A stretch of 64,000 nucleotides of DNA, taken from the NCBI RefSeq assembly GCF_002335745.1, contig NZ_NIST01000001.1, positions 5,102,090 to 5,166,089 on the forward strand, written 5' to 3'. A program made the position numbers and the translations under genes. Numbering within the stretch: position 1 is the first letter of the stretch; the number at the start of each line of letters is the position of its first letter. This stretch comes from Evansella halocellulosilytica. Its GTDB lineage: Bacteria; Bacillota; Bacilli; Bacillales; Salisediminibacteriaceae. The notes beneath the pieces were generated by a model, which did no database searches, had not been told where the DNA came from, and saw nothing but the letters and a program-made list of their open reading frames with translations. Shown here piece by piece: positions 1 to 9,148 of the stretch.

Positions 1-339
1 AATCCATGCCATCTTTCTAACTTTCGGCAAGAGACCACCTAAAGTATGTGAAAGTCCTGCATAAAAATAGCCAATTGCAAAGAAAGCAGTCAACACAACG
101 ACTAGTAATAATCCATGTGCTGTGAGTACCTGATAATAATTAAGCCATGATGGTAATTCTAGCATTCCTGCTCGGTTTAATCCTTGTAATAATCCTAATA
201 CTCCACCGAGCAATAAAGCGATAAATGCAACACTTATATATATTTTTGTTAGCCTTGCATCTTCTAAGTTTATACCGAACGTTTTATTAGCCTTATCTTT
301 AAATGTTGGCATTTTCGTGTTGCCGATCACAGTTTCCAT
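1..339 (-). CDS. ba3-type cytochrome c oxidase subunit I, N-terminal part
   Basis: This is the first 113 codons of a haem-copper oxidase subunit I; the gene runs off the left edge of the window. The ATG at 339 is preceded by a GAGGAGAGGGG ribosome site. A first membrane helix covers about residues 33-52, and a second one carries the motif LTAHG with His75, which sits where the low-spin haem ligand lies in helix II of this family. The catalytic half with the CuB histidines is outside the window. It follows the subunit II gene by about 20 bases, so the two are co-transcribed. The ba3 (B-type) assignment rests mainly on the short partner subunits rather than on this fragment. Confidence 0.8.
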   Translation of the reverse strand, partial: METVIGNTKMPTFKDKANKTFGINLEDARLTKIYISVAFIALLLGGVLGLLQGLNRAGMLELPSWLNYYQVLTAHGLLLVVVLTAFFAIGYFYAGLSHTLGGLLPKVRKMAWI

Positions 340-358
340 AGTTTCCCCCCTCTCCTCT

Positions 359-829
359 TTACTTAACCGTGATGGTCGTCGCCATATGCTGGTGACCTGC
401 ACCGCAATATTCATTACATATAACGAGATACTCGCCTGGTTCATTAAAAGTCTGCGTTATTTTTTGAATATGTCCTGGCACAACCATCGCATTTATATTT
501 GTATTTGCGACTTGGAAACCGTGAATCACATCTTTTGACGTCATTTTGAAATGTACTGTTGAATCGGCAGGTATTTCAATATCACTTGGATTAAAACTAA
601 ATATTTCTAATGTCATCACCACTTCATATTCATTCTCCCCTATTTGTTCAACACCCGGTTGATCGAATGGCGGTGTTTCATCCACTTTTTGTGGATCAAT
701 CGTTTCCATGTGACTTGGCGGTCCCATTCCTAAAACAAAGGTTTGATAACCGGTCACCAGCATAAACCCTATAATGATCCCAAAGCTTACCGTAAGCCAA
801 ATAGCTTCATCTCGATGGAATTTTTTCAT
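359..829 (-). CDS. ba3-type cytochrome c oxidase subunit II (CuA)
   Basis: A 156-residue membrane-anchored CuA protein that would accept electrons from cytochrome c on the outer face. One N-terminal helix (about residues 10-32) is followed by a cupredoxin domain. The CuA ligands are visible: His103 in DVIHGF, then Cys138, Cys142, His146 and Met149 in CNEYCGAGHQHM. It is short, like ba3-type subunit II and unlike caa3-type CtaC, which carries a fused cytochrome c. It lies between the small subunit gene and subunit I in one minus-strand operon. Confidence in the role is high; the exact oxidase subclass is inferred from size and neighbours. Confidence 0.9.
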   Translation of the reverse strand: MKKFHRDEAIWLTVSFGIIIGFMLVTGYQTFVLGMGPPSHMETIDPQKVDETPPFDQPGVEQIGENEYEVVMTLEIFSFNPSDIEIPADSTVHFKMTSKDVIHGFQVANTNINAMVVPGHIQKITQTFNEPGEYLVICNEYCGAGHQHMATTITVK

Positions 830-841
830 CTCTTCCCGCTC

Positions 842-991
842 CTATAATCTCGACATATATAACCACAACAGTAATAAATTTGTTACAAAAATAACAAAGC
901 CTACTACACCAACGGAAAACCATGTTCCTTTTAACGGTGCTTCACTTTTGTCGTATAATTTTTCTTTTTGGTTCATTTTCGGCTCTCCCAT
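842..991 (-). CDS. small ba3 oxidase subunit (subunit IIa-like)
   Basis: A 49-residue single-helix protein starting MGEPKMNQKEKLYDK. The ATG at 991 is chosen over the upstream one at 1024 because an AAGGAGG site lies eight bases before it. The C-terminal half (WFSVGVVGFVIFVTNLLLLW) is one transmembrane helix. Its position just upstream of the CuA subunit matches the tiny subunit IIa found in ba3 oxidases. The sequence alone is too short for firm family assignment. Confidence 0.65.
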   Translation of the reverse strand: MGEPKMNQKEKLYDKSEAPLKGTWFSVGVVGFVIFVTNLLLLWLYMSRL

Positions 992-1032
992 CAAAATCAA
1001 CCTCCTTTTTGTCATCTTACTCACATCTTAAT

Positions 1033-1067
1033 TGATAATGGTTATCATTTCAGTGATTTCAATCACT
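1033..1067 (-). promoter_or_regulatory. Fur-type box followed by Fnr-like palindrome before the ba3 oxidase operon
   Basis: TGATAATGGTTATCA at 1033-1047 matches the Bacillus 7-1-7 Fur box with one mismatch. Directly next to it, 1051-1068 is a perfect 8-2-8 inverted repeat that reads AGTGA-N6-TCACT, close to the Fnr consensus TGTGA-N6-TCACA (8 of 10). Both lie 40-80 bases upstream of the small subunit start. The fnr gene at 35560 makes Fnr control plausible; iron control is inferred from the motif only. Confidence 0.5.
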
Positions 1068-1351
1068 GATAAACAAAACTTGGCTGCCTAAAAACTTTTA
1101 TACTTTCGTGCAAGTTTTAATGGCGAAAGCCTTCGTTGTAGTTCTACGATCATCCATAGATTTGATAATTCTGATCGTACAAAAAAACCCTATTAAAGGG
1201 ATTCCACCTCAACAATGGGAGTACTATTAATCATTCACCATACACGATCACCTATCGGAAAATTGTTACGCTTCAACGTTTTTATCCTCCATTTCTCTTT
1301 TTTCACAAATTCTTCACTCGCTGTTCAAGATTTGCTCACAAATTCACAAAA

Positions 1352-1371
1352 TATAGGTGTTAACACCTATA
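1352..1371. promoter_or_regulatory. 20-bp perfect palindrome upstream of cydA
   Basis: TATAGGTGTTAACACCTATA reads the same on both strands. It lies about 175 bases before cydA, and a weaker relative with the same GTTAAC core (ATAGTGTTAACTAT) lies at 1403-1416. The pair looks like operator sites for a dimeric regulator of the bd oxidase. It does not fit the Rex consensus TTGTGAA-N4-TTCACAA, and no regulator can be named. The rest of the 1068-1544 interval shows no gene. Confidence 0.5.
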
Positions 1372-1544
1372 AAATTCATGAATGAATATTATTACTATAT
1401 AAATAGTGTTAACTATACGTAAGCAGATGCAGGATGTTACTTACAGAAGAAAGATTCTATTTTCCTTCAAAGGGGTATTCCATTGATAGGTTAACAAAAC
1501 GTCCTTTATGATAGATCACTTTAAACAGAAGGGAGAGGTGCGTC

Positions 1545-2903
1545 ATGTTTTTTGAATATGATCCGGTCATATACAGCCGCATATTAACTGCTTTGACATT
1601 AGGGTTCCACGTCATCTTTGCAACGCTCGGAGTTGGTATCCCACTCATGATTGCGATAGCCGAGTGGATGGGGATAAAACGAAATGACCCGCATTATACA
1701 CTTATGGCTAGACGATGGGCACGCGGATTTGTCGTCTTAGTTGCTATTGGAGTTGTGACTGGTACTGCTATTGGCTTACAGTTAAGCCTTCTATGGCCAA
1801 ACTTCATGCAGGCAGCAGGCCATACGATCGGTTTACCGATGTTTATGGAAGTTTTCGCATTTTTCTTTGAAGCGATATTCCTCGGAATATATTTATATAC
1901 TTGGGATCGATTCAAGAGCAAAATGAAGCACTTCTTATTAATTATTCCAGTTGTGATTGGCGCTACGTCTAGTGCCTTCTTTATTACAACCGTCAATTCA
2001 TTTATGAATGCACCACAAGGTTTTAACCTTGTCGATGGGGTATTGACCGATGTCAGCCCCCTTGCAGCAATGTTCAATCCAGCAACACCAACAAAGATGT
2101 CTCACGTTATTATTACATGCTATTTAACAGCTGCTTTCGTTTTAGGGGCAATCGCAGCGTTTCATATTTTAAAAGGAAACAAGCACGTATACCATAAAAA
2201 AGCACTTCACTTAACGATGGTCACTGGTGCTATCTTTGCGATCGCTACTGCTGTTATTGGCGATTTCTCCGGGAAATATTTACACGAATATCAACCTGAA
2301 AAACTGGCAGCTGCAGAATGGCATTTCGAAACAGAAACAGAGGCTCCATTAATATTAGGCGGCTTCCTCACCGATGACGGTGAAATAAAATATGCGTTAA
2401 AAATTCCTTACGCATTAAGTATTTTAGCAGGTGGATCAGCAGACACCGAAGTCATTGGATTGAATGAATTTCCTGAAGAGGAACTACCACCGCTTTTTGT
2501 TCACTACTTATTTGATTTAATGGTCTTTATCGGGATGTATTTAGCTGCTGTTTCTATGTTATATGTGTTTATTAACAGATTCACAAAATGGAATGCGTTT
2601 AGCCGTCCATTACTTTGGTCAGTCATTGCCGGTGGACCGCTAGCAATGCTCGCCATTCAGTCGGGCTGGTTCTTCGCTGAAATAGGGCGTCAACCTTGGA
2701 TCATAAACCAAGTTATGACAACAGCCGAAGCAGCAACCACTTCGCAGCACGTTGACGTCATGCTCGTCATCTTTGCGATTTTATATATCATTCTCGGTGC
2801 CACATGTATTACAGTTCTACGAAGAATGTTTAATAAAAAGCCGATTGAACACGAATTAGAAGAGCGTGGAATCTCCCATACGACGGAGCCTATTGCAAAA
2901 TAA
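1545..2903 (+). CDS. cydA: cytochrome bd quinol oxidase subunit I
   Basis: A 452-residue polytopic membrane protein that oxidises quinol and reduces oxygen to water. His22 in the first helix (LGFHVIF) is positioned as the haem b595/d ligand, and the family motif GRQPW occurs at about residue 386 (AEIGRQPWII). The Q-loop is short, as in Firmicutes bd oxidases. A GGGAGAGGTG site precedes the ATG. cydB follows after 17 bases, then a small subunit gene. The adjacent exporter genes cydDC, needed for bd assembly, support the call. Confidence 0.96.
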   Translation: MFFEYDPVIYSRILTALTLGFHVIFATLGVGIPLMIAIAEWMGIKRNDPHYTLMARRWARGFVVLVAIGVVTGTAIGLQLSLLWPNFMQAAGHTIGLPMFMEVFAFFFEAIFLGIYLYTWDRFKSKMKHFLLIIPVVIGATSSAFFITTVNSFMNAPQGFNLVDGVLTDVSPLAAMFNPATPTKMSHVIITCYLTAAFVLGAIAAFHILKGNKHVYHKKALHLTMVTGAIFAIATAVIGDFSGKYLHEYQPEKLAAAEWHFETETEAPLILGGFLTDDGEIKYALKIPYALSILAGGSADTEVIGLNEFPEEELPPLFVHYLFDLMVFIGMYLAAVSMLYVFINRFTKWNAFSRPLLWSVIAGGPLAMLAIQSGWFFAEIGRQPWIINQVMTTAEAATTSQHVDVMLVIFAILYIILGATCITVLRRMFNKKPIEHELEERGISHTTEPIAK

Positions 2904-2920
2904 AGGAGGGGACGTAAACG

Positions 2921-3934
2921 ATGAGTTATGAAGTAGTTGGAATCACCGTACTATGGCTGTTCTTATATGGTTATTTGATCGTTGCATCCGTAGACTTTGG
3001 TGCTGGTTTCTTTAGCTACTATACGAAACGCACGAATAAAAACCATATTATTCACAATATCATCCAGCGTTACTTGTCCCCTGTATGGGAAGTGACAAAC
3101 GTATTCCTCGTCTTTTTCTTTATTGGAATTGTCGGTTTCTTCCCTAGTACAGCTTATTATTACGGGACTGCCCTGCTTATTCCTGGTAGTATTGCGATTA
3201 TTTTGCTCGCTGTTCGTGGGTCGTATTACGCATTTGCTACTTACGGTGCAAAGGAGAGTAAATTATATAATTTTCTTTATGGGGCGACTGGTTTGCTCAT
3301 CCCTGCCTCACTCACAACTGTTTTAACAATTTCAGAGGGCGGATATATTACACAAGAAAATGGAAATGTTCAATTATTGTATGGAGAGTTGTTTGGCAGC
3401 CTTTATTCGTGGGGAGTCGTCGTCCTAGCAGTTGTCAGTGTTTTGTTTATTTCAGCAAGCTTTCTCACGTATTACGCATCAAGGGCAAATGACGAAGGTG
3501 CACTAAACTTATTAAGAAAATACGCTTTAACATGGTCTTTCCCGTCCATTGCGATGGGAATCATCGTCTTTTCATTACTAAATAAACGAAACCCTGAACA
3601 TTATCAAAACATGATTGACATCTGGTGGGTTTTCGGGCTTTCATTCATCGCCTTTGCGATTGCAACTTATTTAATTTATAAACGAAGAAACTACGGTACA
3701 GCGTTCATTATGGTCATGATTCAGTACTTTACAGCGTTCTTTGGTTACGGAGCTGCTCATTTACCTTATTTGCTCTATCCTTACTTGACGATCTATGACG
3801 GGTTTACAAACGAATCGATGGCCTTAGCGTTAATTATCGCCTTTATTGCAGGTCTGCTACTTTTAGTCCCATCGTTGTTTTTACTCATGAAACTATTTTT
3901 GTTCGATGCAGACTATGTGAAAGGGAAAAAATAA
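2921..3934 (+). CDS. cydB: cytochrome bd quinol oxidase subunit II
   Basis: A 337-residue membrane protein with about eight to nine helices, the usual length for CydB. The N-terminal segment with DFGAGFF near residue 26 is typical of the family. It pairs with CydA and has no haem of its own in Firmicutes enzymes. A GGAGGGG site lies before the start, 17 bases after the cydA stop, which indicates translation from the same message. Confidence 0.95.
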   Translation: MSYEVVGITVLWLFLYGYLIVASVDFGAGFFSYYTKRTNKNHIIHNIIQRYLSPVWEVTNVFLVFFFIGIVGFFPSTAYYYGTALLIPGSIAIILLAVRGSYYAFATYGAKESKLYNFLYGATGLLIPASLTTVLTISEGGYITQENGNVQLLYGELFGSLYSWGVVVLAVVSVLFISASFLTYYASRANDEGALNLLRKYALTWSFPSIAMGIIVFSLLNKRNPEHYQNMIDIWWVFGLSFIAFAIATYLIYKRRNYGTAFIMVMIQYFTAFFGYGAAHLPYLLYPYLTIYDGFTNESMALALIIAFIAGLLLLVPSLFLLMKLFLFDADYVKGKK

Positions 3935-3978
3935 GTGGATTACTTTTTTCAAGAAACCTTTAAGGAGGTATTGAAACT

Positions 3979-4128
3979 ATGGATTTAACATCATTTTTCA
4001 TTTTTATCGCTCCTGTTCTCGTTCTAGCTGCTGCATTAGTCATCGTTTTTCTTTGGGGGGCAAAAGCGAAGCCTCCAGCTTTCGTAACAGAGGATCAAAA
4101 CAAAAGCAAAAAAGATGGAGCAAGTTAG
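3979..4128 (+). CDS. small third subunit of cytochrome bd (CydS-like)
   Basis: A 49-residue open frame beginning MDLTSFFIFIAPVLVLAAAL with an AAGGAGG site ten bases upstream. It has one N-terminal transmembrane helix and a short charged tail (KSKKDG). It follows cydB by 44 bases and precedes a hairpin region, so it belongs to the cydAB message. Geobacillus bd oxidase has a 33-residue single-helix subunit CydS, and E. coli has CydX. Position, length and topology fit, though the tail is longer than in CydS. It is short enough to be missed by automatic annotation. Confidence 0.75.
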   Translation: MDLTSFFIFIAPVLVLAAALVIVFLWGAKAKPPAFVTEDQNKSKKDGAS

Positions 4129-4231
4129 CTTCTTTTTTGATCGACTGAGACTTCGTTAATGACATTGTTACATTGATGCTAAAACCCGAATCAATCAGAT
4201 GCACTAGATTGATTCGGGTTTTTCATATACA

Positions 4232-4714
4232 TTATTCGTCATGAGGAAATGACTTTATCATTCCCCACATGAACATTTCACCTTGAGTAGAAATTTGCTT
4301 CATACCTACCTTTTCAAGTACTTTAATCGACGAGACATTCGTTTTCAAACATTGAGCCGTTACTTTCTGAACCTTCCCTGAAGAAAATGCCCATTTAATA
4401 AGACTGGTGACAGCTTCAGTAGCATATCCTTTATTTTGAAAGGCAGGCAGCATACCGTACCCTATTTCTACAACTTTTCCTTCATCAGGCTTCCCCTTAA
4501 ACCCGATATCGCCAATTACATTCCTTTGTTCTTTGTTTACGACAAACCATACACCCCAGCCTTTAATTGTAGGGTCTTGTTTTAATTTGTTTATATGAAG
4601 CTTAATATGGTGTTTTAATCCATATTGATTTGAGAAGTCCAAGTAATTTTCAACTGTACAAGGGACAATCGTTAAACGTTCAGTTTGAATTTCCAGCGCT
4701 TTCTCCTCCATCAC
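4232..4714 (-). CDS. GNAT-family N-acetyltransferase (RimJ/RimL-like)
   Basis: About 158 residues with the GNAT pattern TERLTIVPC at the start, a mid region with VIGDIGFKG, and the acetyl-CoA loop QNKGYATEA near residue 97, followed by SIKVLEKVGM. Such proteins acetylate amino groups of proteins or small molecules; the substrate is unknown. The frame opens with GTG then ATG, but the only good ribosome site (GGAGGAG) lies inside the frame ahead of a CTG at the TERL segment, so the start is uncertain. It begins three bases after cydC and is probably its operon partner. Confidence 0.8.
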   Translation of the reverse strand: MMEEKALEIQTERLTIVPCTVENYLDFSNQYGLKHHIKLHINKLKQDPTIKGWGVWFVVNKEQRNVIGDIGFKGKPDEGKVVEIGYGMLPAFQNKGYATEAVTSLIKWAFSSGKVQKVTAQCLKTNVSSIKVLEKVGMKQISTQGEMFMWGMIKSFPHDE

Positions 4715-4716
4715 TT

Positions 4717-6438
4717 TTACATGAACACATTCTTTTCTATTTGTTTCATTTCATAGAAATACCCTTTTCGCCGCATCAAATCATCATAGCTTCCCGTTTC
4801 AATAATTGTTCCTTGTTCCATCACAACAATTTGATCCATCTTCTCTAGGCCTGTCAGCTTGTGACTAATAAGCAGCATAGAATCATGTTCTGCGACTTTA
4901 AAAAGGTGCTCGAAAATTTGTTTTTCCGTTACAGCATCAACAGACGATGTCGGTTCATCTAACAACCAGAGATGTGCCCCCTTCAACATCGCTCGTGCAA
5001 TAGCCAGACGTTGCTTTTCACCTCCAGATAAGTTTTCCCCTTTTTCTAAGATGTGATCGTCTAAAGAAAGATGCTCTAAATGAACCTTTTCAAGAACACT
5101 ATTCATCTCTTCGTCAGATAAACCATCTTTCGCAATTTGTAAGTTCGTACGAATCGTTCCGTAGAAATAATGATTTTCTTGTAAAACAGCGTTCGTTGAC
5201 CGCCATATTGATTTTTCATCAATCGATTGTATCATCTCGCCATCCAATTCAACCGCTCCTTTTTCTTCTTTGTAGAATTTCAGAAGCAATTGGATCAATG
5301 TCGATTTCCCTGACCCACTTGGTCCGACAATTGCTGTCTTTGTTCCAGAGGGAATTGTTAATGAAACATTTTTTAATGCTGGTCTCGTCTCTCCTGGAAA
5401 CGTAAACGTGACTTGATTCAAATGAATGTTTGGTGGACGCTCATCATTTATTTGCCGCTCCGCCGGATTTTTCTCCTCATTCTGATCCTCTTCTACTACT
5501 GAAAACAGCCGGTTCGATGCACGTCTGCTATCTTCGAAATATCCTGGAAAAGCTGCCATCGGAGTCGAATTTTCAAATACAGTTAACGAGATCATTACAA
5601 GCATAGCAAGAAATACACCATCGAGTTGTCCATTCGTCACTAAGTATGCTCCAAGTCCTAAGATCAGCCATGACACGATGAGCGAAATCATGTGATTCAC
5701 AGATTGGCTATATAGTTCTTGTTTCCCTTCTTTGCCTTGTTCATAAATATAAGAGTGGGATGCGTTCACTAACGACTTCTCTTGATTCTCAAGCTTCTGG
5801 TACAACTTGAGGTCACGAAAACCATATAAAAATTCTGTCGTTTCTGTTGAAAGATTACCGCGAAGCTTTCTAAGCTGACTCTCAATCGCTCGCTGTTTCA
5901 TCGCGAACGCAACTGGAATGAGAAAGCCGGTAACAACCAATCCGAGAATTAGGACGACGGCTACATAGAATGAAAAATACGCTGTAAATGCAATCGTCGC
6001 CAAAAAGACGATCACCATGACAATTGGCGGGTAATAGACTCTTAAGAAAAAGTTTTGTAAGCTTTCAACATCGCCGACAATCCGTGACAGTAAGTCCCCG
6101 CTTCGGTACTTATGAAAGATTTGCGGAGCTAAAGGCTCTAGTTTATCAAAAAAGTAAACACGTAAATTCGTTAAAATCGTAAATGTAGCTCTATGAGAAA
6201 AATAGCGTTCTCCGTATCGACTTAAAGCCCTTGTCATACTAAAAAACTTTAGTAATGCGATCGTCACAGTTAATACATATAATGGCGGTGTAATCGCAGC
6301 TTTTGAGATTAAATATCCACTATTAGCAAAAAGACTTACGGCCGCTGTACCCGCAAGGAAACCTAATAAAATCGAATAGAATACGTCTTTTTTCTCGTGC
6401 ATCATGAGCTTTATGACGATAGTCAAATCTTTCATCAT
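4717..6438 (-). CDS. cydC: thiol reductant ABC exporter subunit CydC
   Basis: A 573-residue fused membrane-ATPase half-transporter. The N-terminal half has six helices; the ATPase half shows Walker A GPSGSGKST near residue 374, signature LSGGEKQR and Walker B LWLLDEP. With CydD it exports cysteine or glutathione-type thiols and is required for cytochrome bd assembly. The reading frame overlaps the end of cydD by four bases. B. subtilis naming swaps the letters of these two genes relative to E. coli; the E. coli order is used here. Confidence 0.92.
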   Translation of the reverse strand: MMKDLTIVIKLMMHEKKDVFYSILLGFLAGTAAVSLFANSGYLISKAAITPPLYVLTVTIALLKFFSMTRALSRYGERYFSHRATFTILTNLRVYFFDKLEPLAPQIFHKYRSGDLLSRIVGDVESLQNFFLRVYYPPIVMVIVFLATIAFTAYFSFYVAVVLILGLVVTGFLIPVAFAMKQRAIESQLRKLRGNLSTETTEFLYGFRDLKLYQKLENQEKSLVNASHSYIYEQGKEGKQELYSQSVNHMISLIVSWLILGLGAYLVTNGQLDGVFLAMLVMISLTVFENSTPMAAFPGYFEDSRRASNRLFSVVEEDQNEEKNPAERQINDERPPNIHLNQVTFTFPGETRPALKNVSLTIPSGTKTAIVGPSGSGKSTLIQLLLKFYKEEKGAVELDGEMIQSIDEKSIWRSTNAVLQENHYFYGTIRTNLQIAKDGLSDEEMNSVLEKVHLEHLSLDDHILEKGENLSGGEKQRLAIARAMLKGAHLWLLDEPTSSVDAVTEKQIFEHLFKVAEHDSMLLISHKLTGLEKMDQIVVMEQGTIIETGSYDDLMRRKGYFYEMKQIEKNVFM

Positions 6439-8168
6439 GACGCCCCCCCTTCATGGACGGAAATCATGTTTCGGTATTTCGGAACGTTGTGGATCAATTC
6501 CTCATGTGTTCCAGAGGCAGCAATTGCACCATCCTCTAACAAAATAATTTGATCTGCTTTCTTAATCGTATGAAGACGATGAGCAACCGTTATAACTGTC
6601 GACGTTTTCGCGAGCTCTTTCATGGATCGCTGGAGAATTTTCTCCGTTTGCAGATCTAGTCCAACCGTCGGCTCATCAAATAGAATGATAGAAGGCTTCT
6701 TTAAAAAAGCACGTGCGAGTGCTACCCGTTGTTTCTCCCCACCTGAGAGTCCTCTTCCCGCTTCACCTACATGCGTCTCATACCCTTTATCAAGACTATG
6801 AACAAGCTCAGAAATTCCTGCCTTCTTTGCTGCCATATCAACTTCTTCATATGAATGATTTCCTCTGCCGCCGATTGTAATATTTTCCGCAATCGTTCCG
6901 GAAAAAAGGTAAGGAGCCTGAGAAATATAACTAAGCTGATCAAACCAATCCTTCTCTTTATAGTCATGGAGCGGACGACCGTTTACGAAAACCTCTCCTT
7001 CTGAAGGGGCAATAAGACCTGATAGAAGGTGAAGCAATGTCGTTTTGCCAGAGCCACTAGCTCCGATAATGGCTACTTCGCTTTTCGGTAAAATGTGGGC
7101 ATCCATTTGATGTAATGCAAATTTCCCTTCCCCATAACTAAAGCTGGCTTTTTTCATGTCTATCATTGGCGGACCTTTTGTTGATAAATCAAGGGTATTT
7201 TCGCCCCATTCAACAGGCTGTTCTTCCTCCTCCAATTCTGCAATCACTTTATTAGCTGCTCCCATACTCCCGCGTCCAGTATGAAAAGCACTGCCTAATT
7301 CCTTTAACGATGCAAAAAATTCAGGCACTAATACTAATACAAAAAATGCGGTAAAAAAGGTCAGTTGTTCATATACAACGAGCCTAAGCCCTACTTCAAG
7401 AGCAACTAATGAAATACTGAGCATTGAAATGAATTCGAGCATAAGTGCTGATAAAAAAGCGACCTTCAATACGCCCATCGTTGCGTCCCGATAATCAAGA
7501 CTACTTTGCTTGATTGCGTCTTGCTGATCTTTAGCTCTTCCGAAAAGTTTCAATGTCGTTAATCCTTGTAATATATCAAGAAATCGACCTGAAAATGCGG
7601 CAAGCTTCTCCATTTGTTCTTCTGACTTTTGCTTCGTCTTGCTTCCAATAATGACCATAAATATCGGTATAAATGGGGCACTAATAATTAAAATAATTCC
7701 AGACACCCAATTTTCCCAAAAGATCGCAATAAGAATCATGAGGGGAACAATACTTGTTTGAATCACTTGTGGGTAATATTTGCTAAAATAACTGTCAATT
7801 TCATCTACAGCATCCATCATGATACTAACCTTCTCACCAGATTGCCCTTGCAAAGAAGCTTGTACTGGATTCCGGCTATATTTATGAAGCAATGCGGAAC
7901 GAAAGTCTTGTTTTACTTTTGCAGCCATATGGATCCCAGTTCGCCCATTCACATAAGTGAGCAAAGCTCTTGCAATTAAAACGAGCAGCAAGCCGCCTAA
8001 AAATGGAAAGATAGCTTGAAATGGCTCCTGCTTTAAAAAAATATCGTCGACAATTTTGACGATAAAATAGGCTTGGGCAATGATCGTTGCACCGATAAGG
8101 ATTGAGATCACATATAATAAACGGATGTGCTTCTTTTGTGCACGGGCAAGGTCTTTTAACTGCTTCAT
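6435..8168 (-). CDS. cydD: thiol reductant ABC exporter subunit CydD
   Basis: A half-transporter of about 577 residues with a six-helix membrane domain and an ATPase domain (Walker A GASGSGKTT, signature LSGGEKQR, Walker B SIILFDEP). The start is placed at the ATG at 8168 (MKQLKDLARAQ) because GGAGAG lies just before it; an in-frame start at 8198 would add ten residues without its own site. It forms the CydDC exporter with the overlapping downstream gene. Separation from cydAB by a converging arrangement means the two operons are expressed independently. Confidence 0.92.
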   Translation of the reverse strand: MKQLKDLARAQKKHIRLLYVISILIGATIIAQAYFIVKIVDDIFLKQEPFQAIFPFLGGLLLVLIARALLTYVNGRTGIHMAAKVKQDFRSALLHKYSRNPVQASLQGQSGEKVSIMMDAVDEIDSYFSKYYPQVIQTSIVPLMILIAIFWENWVSGIILIISAPFIPIFMVIIGSKTKQKSEEQMEKLAAFSGRFLDILQGLTTLKLFGRAKDQQDAIKQSSLDYRDATMGVLKVAFLSALMLEFISMLSISLVALEVGLRLVVYEQLTFFTAFFVLVLVPEFFASLKELGSAFHTGRGSMGAANKVIAELEEEEQPVEWGENTLDLSTKGPPMIDMKKASFSYGEGKFALHQMDAHILPKSEVAIIGASGSGKTTLLHLLSGLIAPSEGEVFVNGRPLHDYKEKDWFDQLSYISQAPYLFSGTIAENITIGGRGNHSYEEVDMAAKKAGISELVHSLDKGYETHVGEAGRGLSGGEKQRVALARAFLKKPSIILFDEPTVGLDLQTEKILQRSMKELAKTSTVITVAHRLHTIKKADQIILLEDGAIAASGTHEELIHNVPKYRNMISVHEGGAS

Positions 8169-8392
8169 TATCTCACGCTCTCCAATCTTTGTGAGCAATT
8201 TATGTTGATGCCTCGTCTATACATAACTCTGTTTTTCTAGATAGGCACTAAGAGGACTTATTATCTTTGAAATGTCGTACCGATTAAAAAGATTCATCAT
8301 ATAACTATTTTACATGATCTTCACATCAAATGAACGAAGTGTACTTGAAAGATATATGACACTTTATTGAACACAGTTGTACGGTGTGAAGT

Positions 8393-9010
8393 TTAGAGTA
8401 CACCTAAACGTTTCCCCCAATCATACCACTCGCTATTCTTTTTGATGTTCAGTTTTTTCTTTATATTCCGTCGATGATTTTCAACCGTTTTCGAGGAAAT
8501 ATTTAATACTTCAGATGTTTCTTTCACAGTATAGCCACGCACCTTCATATGAAAAACCTCTTCTTCGCGTTTTGATAAATAATCATTCATATTCAAATCT
8601 GTAAAAGAAACATTTTTCTTTTGTTCAGACATCATAAAAGCTTTTTCACCGCTTATTACTTTTTGAAAAAAACTTAATAATTTATCTAGAGAGGAACGTT
8701 CATAAAAGAGACCGTGGATTTGCCTTTTTTCAAACAGTCTTTCCAACTCTGCTATCCGTTTTCGATACATAAAAACACACTTCGTTTCAGGAGGGAGTAT
8801 ATCGATTGTCGACAAGATACTTCTTAATCCGCCAGCGCCTTGCAGCTCTGCATCAACAATGAATAAATCGAACTCATACTTTTTTACAGCTGCAATGAAT
8901 TCCTCTGTCGTTTCCGTTATAACCATATATTCAATTTGCTGTACATCTTTTAATAATTGAATGAGTCCATTCCGTAACAGCTCATGATCTAAGCCAATTA
9001 ATACTTTCAT
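8393..9010 (-). CDS. LuxR/NarL-type orphan response regulator
   Basis: A 205-residue protein with an N-terminal receiver domain (MKVLIGLDHELLRNGL, likely phospho-acceptor Asp in FDLFIVDAEL near residue 55) and a C-terminal LuxR helix-turn-helix from about residue 143 (LSKREEEVFHMKVRGYTVKE, then SSKTVENHRRNIKKKL). No sensor kinase gene is next to it. The acidic cluster at the receiver N-terminus is reduced, so it may act without phosphorylation. Its targets are unknown. Confidence 0.85.
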   Translation of the reverse strand: MKVLIGLDHELLRNGLIQLLKDVQQIEYMVITETTEEFIAAVKKYEFDLFIVDAELQGAGGLRSILSTIDILPPETKCVFMYRKRIAELERLFEKRQIHGLFYERSSLDKLLSFFQKVISGEKAFMMSEQKKNVSFTDLNMNDYLSKREEEVFHMKVRGYTVKETSEVLNISSKTVENHRRNIKKKLNIKKNSEWYDWGKRLGVL

Positions 9011-9148
9011 TCACCCTACTCCTTACCTGCTTTTCTAGCATTCTTCTATTCCTCTATTGTCTAATAACCCTCTTTATATATAAAGAGATAACACTTAAAC
9101 AGAAAATACTGTTTTCGTGTTATCCCTAAAAGAAGATGCAGCTTTTGT

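Noticed and set aside
1310-1355. Rex box upstream of cydA
   Set aside because: TTGTGAA-like half sites occur on the minus strand (TTGTGAATTTGTGAGCAA) but the second half matches only four of seven positions.
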